NCBI GenBank assembly: GCA_903891095.1
Contig: CAITDI010000018.1
Span: 1 to 40,818 of the forward strand
DNA length: 40,818 bases
From: an uncultured bacterium
GTDB lineage: Bacteria > Planctomycetota > Phycisphaerae > Phycisphaerales > SM1A02
Direction of reading: 5' to 3'
Below are positions 22,566-31,412 of this stretch, piece by piece (the first letter of the stretch is position 1; each line of letters starts with the position of its first letter). The position numbers and the translations under genes are program-made. The notes under the pieces are model-generated. The model was not told where the DNA came from, did no database searches, and was given only the letters and a program-made list of their open reading frames with translations.

Positions 22566-24716
22566 TCAGTCCGCGATGCCCGCGAGATCGAGGAAGAACG
22601 CCTGCTGCCGCGCGACATCCTTGAGATGCTCGAAGCGCCCCGAGCTGCCGCCGTGTCCCGCGCCCATGTTCACGTGCAGGATGAGCGGGTTCGCGTCGGT
22701 GCGCAGGCGACGGCTGCGCGCGACGTACTTGACGGGCTCGTAGTACTGGACCTGCGAGTCCCACAGGCCCGTCGACACGATCATCGCGGGATACGCCTTG
22801 GCCTCGATGTTGTCGTACGGCGAGTACGAGCGGATGTAGTCGTACGCGGCCTTCTCGCGCGGATCGCCCCACTGCGTCCACTCGTTGGTCGTGAGCGGGA
22901 TCGTCTCGTCGAGCATCGTCGTGAGCGCGTCGACAAACGGCACGCCGAGCGAGATGCCGCGATAGCGGTCGCCGGCCTGGTTCGCGATCGCGCCCATGAG
23001 CAGGCCGCCCGCGGAAGCGCCGGTCGCGAAGACCTTGTCCTTCGCGCCCCACTTCTCGGCGACGAGGAAATCGGTCGCGTCGACGAAGTCGTTGAAGGTG
23101 TTCTGCTTGTGCATGAGGCGGCCGTCCTCGTACCAGTTCTGGCCGAGATCGCCGCCGCCGCGCACATGCGCGAGCGCGACCGCCACGCCGCGGTCCATCA
23201 TCGACACCATCGAGTTGCTGAACTCCGCGTCGGTCGGGATGCCGTACGAGCCGTAGCCCTCGATCAGCAGCGGATGCGCGCCGTCCTGCGCGTACGCGTC
23301 GCGGCGCCACGAGATCGACACGGGAATGCGCTTGCCGTCGCGGCTCGGCGCCCACACGCGCACGCTCGCGTACTTCGACGCGTCGTAGCCGAGCACGGGC
23401 TGGATCTTGCGCACGGTGCGCGCACCGGTCGCGAGGTCGACATCCATGGTCGTGCGCGGCGTGACCATCGAGGTGTAGACGACGCGCACGGAGGTGTTCC
23501 ACGAGTCGGGGTTGTCGCCGAGGTTCATCGTGTACGCGGCCTCGGGCGCGGGCACGACAAAGCCCTGCCCGCCCGCCCACGGAATCACGCGCACGCGCGC
23601 GTTCGCCTCGACGCGCTCGGCGAGCACGATCGCGCCTTCGAAGAGCGACACGCCGTCGATCGCGGCGTCGGTGCGGTGCGGCACGAGCTCGCGCCAGGTC
23701 GCGCGATCGGCGGGAGCGGCCTCGCTTGCGGAAACCACGCGGAAATTCCGCGCATTCTCGTTGGTTCGGATGATCCAGCGGCCGCGCAGATGGTCGGCGT
23801 AGTTGCGCACGCCGGCCGCACGCGGAAGCACGACCACCGCAGCCTGCTCGGGATGCAGCATCGGCACCGCGCGCAGCTCGTTGGTGTCGTAGCCCTCCTG
23901 GTCGATGAGCAGGAACTCGCGCGACGCGCTCGCGCGGATGCCCGCGGTGAGCGTCTTGTCGGCTTCGTCGTAGATCAGCGCGTCGGATGCGACGGGCGTG
24001 CCCACGCGGTGGCGATACACGGGGCCGCTCTGCAGCAGCACGGGATCCTGCTTGATGTAGAAGACGGTCGCGTTGTCCGAAGCCCACTCGACGTTCTCGA
24101 GCACGCCGGGGATCTCGTCCTTGAGCACCTCGCCGGTGACGAGGTTCTTGACATGCAGCGTGTGGATGCGGCGGCCCGTGACGTCCTGCGTCCACGCGAG
24201 CCACTTGCCGTCGTTGCTCACGGAGTAGTCGCCGATCGCGAAGTAGTCCTCGCCCTTCGCAAGCGCGGGGCAGTCGAGCAGCGTCTCGACGGGCGCGGCC
24301 GCGTCGCGCGCGCGCATCGTGCCGGCCTGGCGCATCTGCACGGGATACTCGGCTCCTGCGGCGAACGACTGCCAGTACCAGTAGCCGCGGTCGTAGGCGG
24401 GCGCGCTCGAGTCGTCTTCCTTGATGCGCGAGCGCATCTCGCGGACGAGCTTGTCCTGCAGCGGCTCGAGGCGCGAGAGATAGGCGTTGGTGTACGCCTG
24501 CTCCGCCGCGATGTAGTCGAGGACATCGGCGCGCTTCTCGTCGGGATTGTCGTCGCGCACCCAGTAGTACTCGTCGGTGCGGTCGCCTTGCGGGCTCTTG
24601 ACCACGAAGGGCTTCTGCGGCGCGACGGGCGCGCGGCCGCCGCCGGTCGAGCACGCGGCAAACGGAAGGAAGGCGAGAAAGATGCAGGCGATCGAAAGGG
24701 CGAGTCCGAGCTTCAT
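22566..24716 (-). CDS. Oligopeptidase B-like S9A peptidase, lipoprotein
   Basis: 716 residues. An N-terminal lipoprotein signal MKLGLALSIACIFLAFLPFAAC puts Cys22 as the lipid site, so the enzyme is envelope-anchored rather than cytoplasmic. Next comes the S9 entry DEYYWVRDDNPDE and a seven-bladed propeller (about 80-440), then the alpha/beta-hydrolase domain. Catalytic residues are Ser568 in GASAGG, Asp653 in LWDSQV and His688 in GAGHGG. AHVRGGGDLGQNWYEDGR is the conserved block before the nucleophile. The family cuts short peptides after basic residues. The gene stands between hglS and a small membrane-protein gene on the same strand, 25 bases after the latter. Confidence 0.95.
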   Translation of the reverse strand: MKLGLALSIACIFLAFLPFAACSTGGGRAPVAPQKPFVVKSPQGDRTDEYYWVRDDNPDEKRADVLDYIAAEQAYTNAYLSRLEPLQDKLVREMRSRIKEDDSSAPAYDRGYWYWQSFAAGAEYPVQMRQAGTMRARDAAAPVETLLDCPALAKGEDYFAIGDYSVSNDGKWLAWTQDVTGRRIHTLHVKNLVTGEVLKDEIPGVLENVEWASDNATVFYIKQDPVLLQSGPVYRHRVGTPVASDALIYDEADKTLTAGIRASASREFLLIDQEGYDTNELRAVPMLHPEQAAVVVLPRAAGVRNYADHLRGRWIIRTNENARNFRVVSASEAAPADRATWRELVPHRTDAAIDGVSLFEGAIVLAERVEANARVRVIPWAGGQGFVVPAPEAAYTMNLGDNPDSWNTSVRVVYTSMVTPRTTMDVDLATGARTVRKIQPVLGYDASKYASVRVWAPSRDGKRIPVSISWRRDAYAQDGAHPLLIEGYGSYGIPTDAEFSNSMVSMMDRGVAVALAHVRGGGDLGQNWYEDGRLMHKQNTFNDFVDATDFLVAEKWGAKDKVFATGASAGGLLMGAIANQAGDRYRGISLGVPFVDALTTMLDETIPLTTNEWTQWGDPREKAAYDYIRSYSPYDNIEAKAYPAMIVSTGLWDSQVQYYEPVKYVARSRRLRTDANPLILHVNMGAGHGGSSGRFEHLKDVARQQAFFLDLAGIAD

Positions 24717-24741
24717 GCGGCGCAGAATAGCCGCGCGCCCG

Positions 24742-25203
24742 CTATCCCTGCGTGAGCAGGTATCCGAACAGCACGCCGCCGAGCGCGAGCCGCACGAATC
24801 CGCGCAGCGCGACGAGCCTGGGCGTGATCGGCATGTTGCGCAGCGTGAACGCGTACGCCTCGGGCACGATCAGGAGCAGCACGCCCGAGCAGACCGCGAG
24901 CCAGCCGAGGATGGTCACGATCACGCGCACATCGGGGACCCAGAGATTGTGCGCGAGGACGACCATCGTGCCCGTGAGCAGCGCGTAGATGCCCGACACG
25001 ATCGGCGTAAGCGGATGCGCCACGATCCCGCCCATCGCGATGATCCACATGCGCGAGCGGGACACGAGGCTGATGCCGATCACGATCAGCGCGATCGCGA
25101 CGAACCACTCGACGAACTCCTGGCGCGTGAGTTCGCGCGCGCCGGAAATCGTCGGCGCGGCCTGCGCGGCAAGCGTGCTCGCGATGAAATCGATGGTGTG
25201 CAT
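24742..25203 (-). CDS. Small four-helix membrane protein of unknown function
   Basis: 153 residues; GGAGG five bases before ATG 25203 fixes the start. About four hydrophobic segments: FVEWFVAIALIVIGISLV, IAMGGIVAHPLTPIVSGIYAL, VIVTILGWLAVCSGVLLLIV and LALGGVLFGYLLTQG. The first 30 residues (TIDFIASTLAAQAAPTISGARELTRQ) are less hydrophobic and could lie outside. No family recognised. It precedes the S9 peptidase gene by 25 bases, so the two are probably one transcript, perhaps with the membrane protein assisting envelope placement; that last point is guesswork. Confidence 0.75.
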   Translation of the reverse strand: MHTIDFIASTLAAQAAPTISGARELTRQEFVEWFVAIALIVIGISLVSRSRMWIIAMGGIVAHPLTPIVSGIYALLTGTMVVLAHNLWVPDVRVIVTILGWLAVCSGVLLLIVPEAYAFTLRNMPITPRLVALRGFVRLALGGVLFGYLLTQG

Positions 25204-25300
25204 GGCACCTCCCTTTGTGCGGGACCGTAGCGCGCGCCACCCGTGGATCGCAGTGAATCTGCGGCGCACGCGGCGTATCGGGCATGCGTTCTGCAGGCGA

Positions 25301-27169
25301 TTACCGCGGGTTTGCGGGCTGCGTGCCGACGACGCTTCGCACGAGACGCGCGCCGAAGAGCTCGTTGCGCGTCGACGGCTCGACGGCGCTCCTGGCGTCG
25401 ATGCCCTGCGTGCCCGCGCGATCGGCCCAGCAACCGCCGCGGACGATGCGCGCGGTTGTCGTGCCGCCGCCTGTATCGCGACCTGTATCGCTCGTCCAGT
25501 TCCACAGCGTGCCCGAGATCGCGTCGCGCGCGGCGAAGGTCGCGCGCCACTCTGCGTCGGTCGGCAGCGCCCAGCCGTTGCCGTCGGTGCGCGTGACGAC
25601 GGCGCCGACGAGCCGCGCGGCGCCGTGCTCGAGCGTTTCGCGCTGCGCGAACTCGATGCGATACGCAGGCGCGAGGCCTTCGCGCCGCGAGAGCTCGTTG
25701 CACAGCGCGATCGCTTCGAACCACGAGAATCCCGCCGCGTCGGTCGCGCCCGTGCGTGGCTCGGCGTCGTAGCCGAGGAGCTCGCGAAAGACCCCGGCGG
25801 TGACGAGCGGCGTGCAGAGAAGGGCTTGCTTTGCGGCGCTTTCACGAACGCTTTCGTCACGGCTTGCACCAGCGCTCGCGCGCACGTTCGTCGCGAGCCA
25901 TGCCGTCGTTGCGGGGCCGAGCGGCTGCGCGGCGATGGGCGCTGGCGGCGCGGGCGGCTTGTTTGCCGCTGTTTCCGCCGGTTTTTCCTCGCCATCCGAA
26001 ACCAACAGCACCGCCTGCGGCGTCGCGCGCGCGGCGAGGATCTCGTTGAGCGCATCGACCGTGAGCACGAGCCGCGTGCCGCGCGCGAGCGCGTACACGG
26101 GATCGACGACATACGGCCGATCGGTGTGGATGTCGTAGCGGTCGACGCGCGCGAGCACGGTGCGCGTCGAGTCGGCGGCGATCGCCGCAAGCTCGACCGT
26201 GACCGCGTCGGGCCCAGGCCGCAGCACGATCGCCGCGAGGTCCAGCGCGCGCTCGATCGGCGGCGTCTCGAACATCACGCGCGCGCCATCATGGACCTCG
26301 CGCGCAGCGCCTTGCGAACTCACGATCGACGGCCGCACCATGCGCAGCGCGCGGCCTTCGACCGCGACGGGCGCGACGGCGCGCAGCGTGAACGCCCCGC
26401 TTTCCGTGCGGCCGCGGCCGTCGGCGTGGCATTCGGTGACGATCGCGTCGCCCGCGCCGATGCGCATTGCGAATCCCGCAGGCAGCGCGAACGCGCCGTC
26501 GATGCCGACGCCCGCCAGCGCGCCCGACGGCCGCTGATCGAGGTCGCCCGTGAACTTGAAGCCGATGCTTGCGTCGCGCTCGTCGAGCGACTGCGCGAGC
26601 TGCGCGCTGCCCGAGGTCACGAGCATCGTCGATACGAGCCCTGGCGCGTCGCTCGTCACGCGCCAACCGCCGATCGCGAGCGCGCCGCCGCCAGCATCGG
26701 CCGCGTCGCGCGCGGGCACGAACTGAAACGACCGCATCACGCGACGCTCCTCGGCGCCGATCGTCCAGCCGTCGGCCACGCGCCACTCGGCGAGCGTGCG
26801 CGGATCGGCTGTCTTTGCAGCGATTTCGCGCGCAGCTGCAGCGGCGTCGCCGACCGGCGCGCCCTCCGCGACCCACGCGCGCACGCGCGCGATCTCGTCG
26901 ACGCTCGGCCGCGGCGGCACGCGCATCACGCCTTCGGACGGCGACCACGGCGGCATCGTGCGCGACTCAAGCGCCTGCAGCATGGTGCGCGCGACACGCT
27001 TGACCTGCGCGGCGTTCTCAAGCGGATACGCGCCAGGCCCGCCCGCGCGATGGCACGAAAGACAACATCGCTCCACGATGGGAGCGATGTCGCGCGTGAA
27101 ATCAGTTGTCGCCGATGCAGCGGGCGCGATCAGGCTCGCGAGCAGCGCAGGGACGGCAGTGCGCGTCAT
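25301..27169 (-). CDS. Exported c-haem / PHM-like / FGE-like fusion protein
   Basis: 622 residues from ATG 27169, with signal peptide MTRTAVPALLASLIAPAASA. Domain 1 (about 23-110) holds one c-type haem site C36-L-S-C39-H40 followed by RTMPPWSP and VDEIARVRAWVAEGAP, as in planctomycete cytochrome-c domains. Domain 2 (about 120-350) has GDAIVTECHADGRGRTESGAFTL, resembling the HYHPTGK strand of copper type-II monooxygenases with most ligands missing. Domain 3 (about 465-622) is FGE-sulfatase-like: FSWFEAIALCNELSRREGL, GWALPTDAEWRATFAAR and RIVRGGCWADRAG...GARLVRS. The Cys pair of true formylglycine generators is not evident, so domain 3 may only bind. Alternative starts lie at 27187, 27205 and 27223 in 18-bp repeats. 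Confidence 0.8.
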   Translation of the reverse strand: MTRTAVPALLASLIAPAASATTDFTRDIAPIVERCCLSCHRAGGPGAYPLENAAQVKRVARTMLQALESRTMPPWSPSEGVMRVPPRPSVDEIARVRAWVAEGAPVGDAAAAAREIAAKTADPRTLAEWRVADGWTIGAEERRVMRSFQFVPARDAADAGGGALAIGGWRVTSDAPGLVSTMLVTSGSAQLAQSLDERDASIGFKFTGDLDQRPSGALAGVGIDGAFALPAGFAMRIGAGDAIVTECHADGRGRTESGAFTLRAVAPVAVEGRALRMVRPSIVSSQGAAREVHDGARVMFETPPIERALDLAAIVLRPGPDAVTVELAAIAADSTRTVLARVDRYDIHTDRPYVVDPVYALARGTRLVLTVDALNEILAARATPQAVLLVSDGEEKPAETAANKPPAPPAPIAAQPLGPATTAWLATNVRASAGASRDESVRESAAKQALLCTPLVTAGVFRELLGYDAEPRTGATDAAGFSWFEAIALCNELSRREGLAPAYRIEFAQRETLEHGAARLVGAVVTRTDGNGWALPTDAEWRATFAARDAISGTLWNWTSDTGRDTGGGTTTARIVRGGCWADRAGTQGIDARSAVEPSTRNELFGARLVRSVVGTQPANPR

Positions 27170-27234
27170 GGACCCGCCGCGCGTCATGGACCCGCCGCGC
27201 GTCACGGACCCGCCGCGCGTCACGGACACGCGCC
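27163..27234 (-). repeat. 18-bp tandem repeat carrying the gene junction
   Basis: Four units of 18 bp at 27163-27180, 27181-27198, 27199-27216 and 27217-27234 (minus strand unit GCGGCGGGTCC(A/G)TGACGC). Each contains an ATG or GTG preceded by GGCGGG; the outermost one also contains the TGA stop of the upstream gene in a GTGA overlap. Confidence 0.9.
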
Positions 27235-28389
27235 CCAATTCGAAAGCAGCACCGCAAGGTCGCCGCCCGCCACGAGACCGTCGCGGTCGAGATCGGCCGC
27301 GCCGCCCGCGCTACCCCACGCAGTGAGGAACGTGGCGAGATCCGAGCCGTCGACCGTGCGGTTGCCATCGAAGTCGCCCGCGCACGCGGAACCCGTGAAG
27401 GTCACCGGCGCGTCGGTCGGCACGACATGTCCGCCGCCCGGGCCCGTGTTGCCCGCGACAAGCACGCCCTTGTACTTCGGGCCAACGAGGTACGGATACT
27501 CGGTGCTGCCCTTCGCGCTGATGGTCGCGAAGTAGCACCAGGTGCCGTTGGGATACTCAGGCGTCACGCTGAATCGCGCGTTGCTCGCGTCAAGATCGCC
27601 GAGGCCCGCGGCGTACTCAAAGTCCTCGGCAAACGCGCCGATCGGATAGGTCCCGCCCACCGCGGGGCCGTACTGCGCGGGCGCGAGCTGCGTGCCGTCG
27701 GGCAGCGTGGTGCGCTGCGTGATCGCGCGCGTGCGGTAGCTCGTGCGCATGCGCGCGATGCCGCCGCTGCCGTCGGCGTTCGCGTAGCCGTACGGGCCGT
27801 AGATCGGGAAACCGTCGAACGCGTAGCCGATGATCGGCGAGTGATGCGCCGCGTCAAAGGTCGCGACGCAACCCGGAAGCTGGTGCGGGTGATACACGCC
27901 GCCCGGCGCGGGATGGCCCTTGCACGCGTCGAAGCTCGCGGCCTCGAACACCATCGCGTTGCGGTGCCAGATGTTGCCGTTGTTGTAGCTCATGCCGTCG
28001 AGCGGATTGAAGAACGGCACGCCATTGATCAGCGTGCCGATGATGCCGAGCGGCGTGTTGGTCGGCGCGGCCGAGACGGTCGGAGTCTTGGTGATCTTGA
28101 AGACCCAGCTCTGGTTCGCCGGCGTGTTGGGATTGCCGTTCCACGGGCCGATCGCGTACGACGGGATGCCCGAGCTCGACGGATACACGAAGCCCGTCGA
28201 ATGCCGCACGAGCGTGACGTTCGCGATGATGCCGTTGTAGCCCGTCTGCGTGCCGCCGACGTTGCGGGTCCACGCGGTCACGGTCGGGGTGATCGTCTGC
28301 GCGCTGGCGGCGGCGGAGATTGCGGCGACGGCGATGGCGGTGGTGGCGGTGGCGATGTTGGCGACGGCGATGGACGAGTGCTTCATCAT
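27220..28389 (-). CDS. YHYH-domain secreted protein with dockerin-like tail
   Basis: 389 residues; GGAG about nine bases ahead of the double ATG at 28389 fixes the start. The signal peptide MMKHSSIAVANIATATTAIA...SAQ is followed by a YHYH-type domain with the block ARMRTSYRTRAITQR and the hallmark SPIIGYAFDGFPIYGPYGYANADG; here the name motif appears as V-Y-H-P-H-Q. The C-terminal two-loop dockerin-like module reads DFDGNRTVDGSDLATFLTAWG and DLDRDGLVAGGDLAVLLSNWG. The protein should sit at the surface or be released. Its TGA overlaps a candidate GTG start of the cytochrome/FGE-like gene, so the two are translationally coupled. Confidence 0.85.
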   Translation of the reverse strand: MMKHSSIAVANIATATTAIAVAAISAAASAQTITPTVTAWTRNVGGTQTGYNGIIANVTLVRHSTGFVYPSSSGIPSYAIGPWNGNPNTPANQSWVFKITKTPTVSAAPTNTPLGIIGTLINGVPFFNPLDGMSYNNGNIWHRNAMVFEAASFDACKGHPAPGGVYHPHQLPGCVATFDAAHHSPIIGYAFDGFPIYGPYGYANADGSGGIARMRTSYRTRAITQRTTLPDGTQLAPAQYGPAVGGTYPIGAFAEDFEYAAGLGDLDASNARFSVTPEYPNGTWCYFATISAKGSTEYPYLVGPKYKGVLVAGNTGPGGGHVVPTDAPVTFTGSACAGDFDGNRTVDGSDLATFLTAWGSAGGAADLDRDGLVAGGDLAVLLSNWGACP

Positions 28390-28575
28390 GGCGGGCTCCA
28401 ATTGTGCCGCAGGATCGCGGACGGGTCGGGCCGTTTGAGGCAGTTGCCGCAAATCGGGACAGCCCGCGCTACGAATCCCGCGAAATCACCAGATGGCGCC
28501 ATGCCCGACCAAGCCGTCAAGCGCTTGGCTGCGAGGAGGTTGGGGCGACTTTGCGCCTGCGCCAGCTGGCTGCCG

Positions 28576-30474
28576 TCAGCTACCCCACGCGTTGAGCAGC
28601 AGTCCGAGATCGCCGCCGTCGACATGGCCGCTGCGATCGATGTCGCCCGTGCCCGTGCCGCCGAAGTTGCTCAGGAGCAGCGCGAGATCCGCGCCGTCGA
28701 TCCGCCCGTCGCGGTTGATGTCCGCGGGCTTGAGCGGCGGCGCAGGCTCCTCGATCGTGACATGCAGCGGTCCGGTGACGGTCTCATCAAAGCCGCCCGC
28801 GGCGATGTAGTAGGTCTGCCCCGCGACCGCGGTAAACACGAGCCGCGCGGTGTACGGCGCGGCGCCTGCGGTGCAGCCGTCGTCGTTGCACGCGACGACC
28901 GACGCGGGATTGCCGCAATCGGTGAGCACGGCGATGCGCGCGTCGACGGCGCCGGTTCCGTTCGGATCGGTGTCGCCGCAGTTGCCGACCGTGTAGTCGC
29001 CGCTCACCGCGGCCGTAAAGCGAATGATGCGCGCACAGGCGATCGCGTCGCTACCGGCCGGGCCTGGGTCGCAGTAGCCCGTCAGGTCGAGCGAGCGGTA
29101 CGCGATGCTCATCGGCACGGTGTTCGCACCGACGACGCCGCTGATGATGTTGGTCGGCGCGCAGCGGTCCGCTGGCGGCGCCAGGAACGTCAGCGAGAGC
29201 ACCGTCGCCGGCGGCAGCGGATCGATCGACGACCACGCGCCGATGCCGATCACGCGCGTTTCGCCCGCTTCGCAGAAGAACTGCAGCCGCGACGGTCCGC
29301 CGAGCACGCCGCAGCCGTCGTCGTTGACCGCGATCACCGCGTTGGTGCTGTTGCACTGCGTGGCCACGAAGATCCAGCTGTCGAAGTCGGAGTTCGTGCA
29401 GTTCGCGACGCGATACACGCCGGCCTGCGGCGCGGTAAAGCTCACGTAGTTGACCTTGTAGACGGACTCGGGCGGCACGGTCGGGATCACGAGGCTCGGC
29501 ATCGCCGCGTTGAGCGCGACCGCGTTTGCGCCGAGGCCGACGGGCACGATCGCCGCGCAGGGATCGACCGGAGGCGCGGCTTCCTCGAGCGCGATCGAGA
29601 GCGTCGCGGGCGGCAGCGCCGAAGCCGCGTGCAGGCCGACGCCGATGTACACGGTCTGTCCCGCGCTGGCGCTGAACGTCGCGCGCGACGCGGCGCCGCA
29701 CGCGTCGTCGTTGCACGCGATCACCGTCGAGCCGTCGCCGCACGCGGCGAGCACCGCGATCATCGTGTCGGTCGCCTGCGCGCAGCTGCTGGCGATGAAT
29801 TCACCCGTGTACGGCGCGGTAAAGCGCATGTAGTTGGTGAAGTACATGTCCGACAGCACGCCGCCGCACTGCGTGGAGAGCGTGGGCGCGGCGGCGCTCA
29901 TCGGCAGCGTGTTCGCGCCGATGGTGGCGACGACGGTCGACGCGCACGGATTGATCGGTGCGGGAATCATCTCGACGCTCAGCGCGCCGTGGATCGGCGT
30001 CGTCGACGGCGCGAAGCCGCCGACCGCGATCAGATACGTGTGACCCGCAAGCAGCTCGCCGTTGAGCGAGAGCCCCGAGTTGCCGGGATACAGCTTGCTC
30101 GCCCAGAGGCCAGTGCCGCTGCCCATCGCGCAGGTGTCGTCGTTGTAGCCGAGCGTCTGCCACGCGGTGAACGGATCCGACGGGCATCCGACGCCGAGCG
30201 CGATCTTGGTGTCGTCGTTCGCGCCGCAGAGGCCGAACATGTAGCGCGCGGTCACATCGGGCGTAAAGGCGAACCAACCCGTGCGGTAGATGACGTCTTC
30301 GCCAAAGCCCGCGTCGGAGCGCACGGCCTGCTCGTCATAGCCCACGAGGTTGCTGAAGCTGGTGTCGCCAAGCCCGATCGGCTGCGGGTTGACGCACGAA
30401 GCGCTCTGGGCGAACACAGCGGACGGCAACGCAGCGCAGGCAGCGGCAGCAACGGCAAAAACGCGACGAAACAT
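28576..30474 (-). CDS. Secreted four-repeat PPC-like protein with dockerin-like tail
   Basis: 632 residues with signal peptide MFRRVFAVAAAACAALPSAVFAQ and GAGG about eight bases ahead of ATG 30474. Four repeats of about 135 residues each pass through FTA...Y...NC/SC, a DT-or-D-(A/S)-x-IA/IFVA strand, CNDDxC(G) or VNDDGC and GQTVYIGVG or GQTYYIAAGGF, which is the pre-peptidase C-terminal (PPC)-like beta-sandwich pattern. The tail DINRDGRIDGADLALLLSNFG plus DIDRSGHVDGGDLGLLLNAWG is dockerin-like. Repeats likely bind calcium and glycans. The 186-base gap to the YHYH gene shows no terminator, so the two may be co-transcribed. Confidence 0.85.
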   Translation of the reverse strand: MFRRVFAVAAAACAALPSAVFAQSASCVNPQPIGLGDTSFSNLVGYDEQAVRSDAGFGEDVIYRTGWFAFTPDVTARYMFGLCGANDDTKIALGVGCPSDPFTAWQTLGYNDDTCAMGSGTGLWASKLYPGNSGLSLNGELLAGHTYLIAVGGFAPSTTPIHGALSVEMIPAPINPCASTVVATIGANTLPMSAAAPTLSTQCGGVLSDMYFTNYMRFTAPYTGEFIASSCAQATDTMIAVLAACGDGSTVIACNDDACGAASRATFSASAGQTVYIGVGLHAASALPPATLSIALEEAAPPVDPCAAIVPVGLGANAVALNAAMPSLVIPTVPPESVYKVNYVSFTAPQAGVYRVANCTNSDFDSWIFVATQCNSTNAVIAVNDDGCGVLGGPSRLQFFCEAGETRVIGIGAWSSIDPLPPATVLSLTFLAPPADRCAPTNIISGVVGANTVPMSIAYRSLDLTGYCDPGPAGSDAIACARIIRFTAAVSGDYTVGNCGDTDPNGTGAVDARIAVLTDCGNPASVVACNDDGCTAGAAPYTARLVFTAVAGQTYYIAAGGFDETVTGPLHVTIEEPAPPLKPADINRDGRIDGADLALLLSNFGGTGTGDIDRSGHVDGGDLGLLLNAWGS

Positions 30475-30722
30475 CGGGAAACCTCTTCGCGCGGGTGCAC
30501 GCGCGACGCATGGGATGTGCAGCGCCGAGAGCAAGCTCTCGGGTGCGAGTGGTACGAATCTGCACGGACGACGTGCTGGCGGACGACTGTCGAGATGCTC
30601 GACGGGTCAACTATGTCGCGCGTCTTAGGCGATGCGTCTTCGCAGACCTCGAACAGCACGGAGGGATCAGATTCCACGCCAGATTGCGTGTACCGAAGAG
30701 TTCTGCGGACCTCGCAGGCCGC

Positions 30723-31271
30723 TCACGCCCGCGCGCGGCGGACGATCAGCACGACGATTCCGATGACCCCGACCACGATCCACCCGTAGCCGCGCATTTG
30801 CGTGCGGCGCATCCAGCGCGTCTGGCCGAAGCCGCTGTCCTGCGCCGCGATCGGCCCCACGCCCACGCTCATGCGGATCACCGTGCGGTTCTTGCTGAGC
30901 GGCGGCGTGATGTCGAGCATCCACGTGCCTTCGGTGCGCAGGTCGATCGGGGCGACGACGCGGCCTTCCGACTGGCTCCACTCGAGCGAGGCCGAGGTGC
31001 GGGATCCGCTCGACCGATGCGTCGCGAGCACCTGACCCGACGCATCGTACGGACCGCTCCAGACGATGGTCACGGGGCCTTCCTCGGGCGCGTCGGGCTC
31101 CATGCGGATCTCGATCTTCTGGCCGTCGATCGTGCCGGTCCAGAGCTGGCGCGAAGTCGCCTCCGCTGCCGCGGCACGGGGCGCGGAGGCCGCGAGCATC
31201 GCCAGGACGACGCCGACGACGGCGGCTACCAGGAACAACCACGCGCGATCAAGGGGCGGTGAATGAAGCAT
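30723..31271 (-). CDS. Exported protein with C-terminal membrane anchor, unknown
   Basis: 182 residues. An N-terminal hydrophobic segment (RAWLFLVAAVVGVVLAMLAASAP) acts as signal or anchor, a single beta-rich domain follows (LWTGTIDGQKIEIRMEPDAPEEGPVTIVW, LEWSQSEGRVVAPIDLRTEGTWMLDITPPL), and a C-terminal helix GYGWIVVGVIGIVVLIV with RRARA anchors it again. I do not recognise the family. The 248-base gap downstream (30475-30722) shows a small CGAGAG/CTCTCG inverted repeat and nothing else that I can support. It is divergent from the FG-GAP gene. Confidence 0.6.
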   Translation of the reverse strand: MLHSPPLDRAWLFLVAAVVGVVLAMLAASAPRAAAAEATSRQLWTGTIDGQKIEIRMEPDAPEEGPVTIVWSGPYDASGQVLATHRSSGSRTSASLEWSQSEGRVVAPIDLRTEGTWMLDITPPLSKNRTVIRMSVGVGPIAAQDSGFGQTRWMRRTQMRGYGWIVVGVIGIVVLIVRRARA

Positions 31272-31412
31272 CGAGGCGGCATCCTAAATTGTCATCGGGA
31301 ACGCGCCAGCCGAAAGGGCGGGCGCCAGCGGCCCCCGATGAGAAACGTTGAAAATTCGACCCGACAGCGCGCGGACTCCAAATGGCGACCCGAACATCGC
31401 GTACATAGCCGT

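Noticed and set aside
25301-27169. FGE-like domain as the maturase of the sulfatase at 8763
   Set aside because: The Cys pair expected in active formylglycine generators is not evident in the domain and the protein is exported, so direct activation of the sulfatase is not supported.
27106-30789. A 1227-codon plus-strand open frame over three minus-strand genes
   Set aside because: It is antisense to proteins with signal peptides and recognised domains; its own product is Arg/Ala/His-rich nonsense typical of shadow frames in GC-rich DNA.
31263-31412. Upstream extension of the FG-GAP protein
   Set aside because: It would overlap the start of a divergent gene and put 50 basic residues before the signal peptide.
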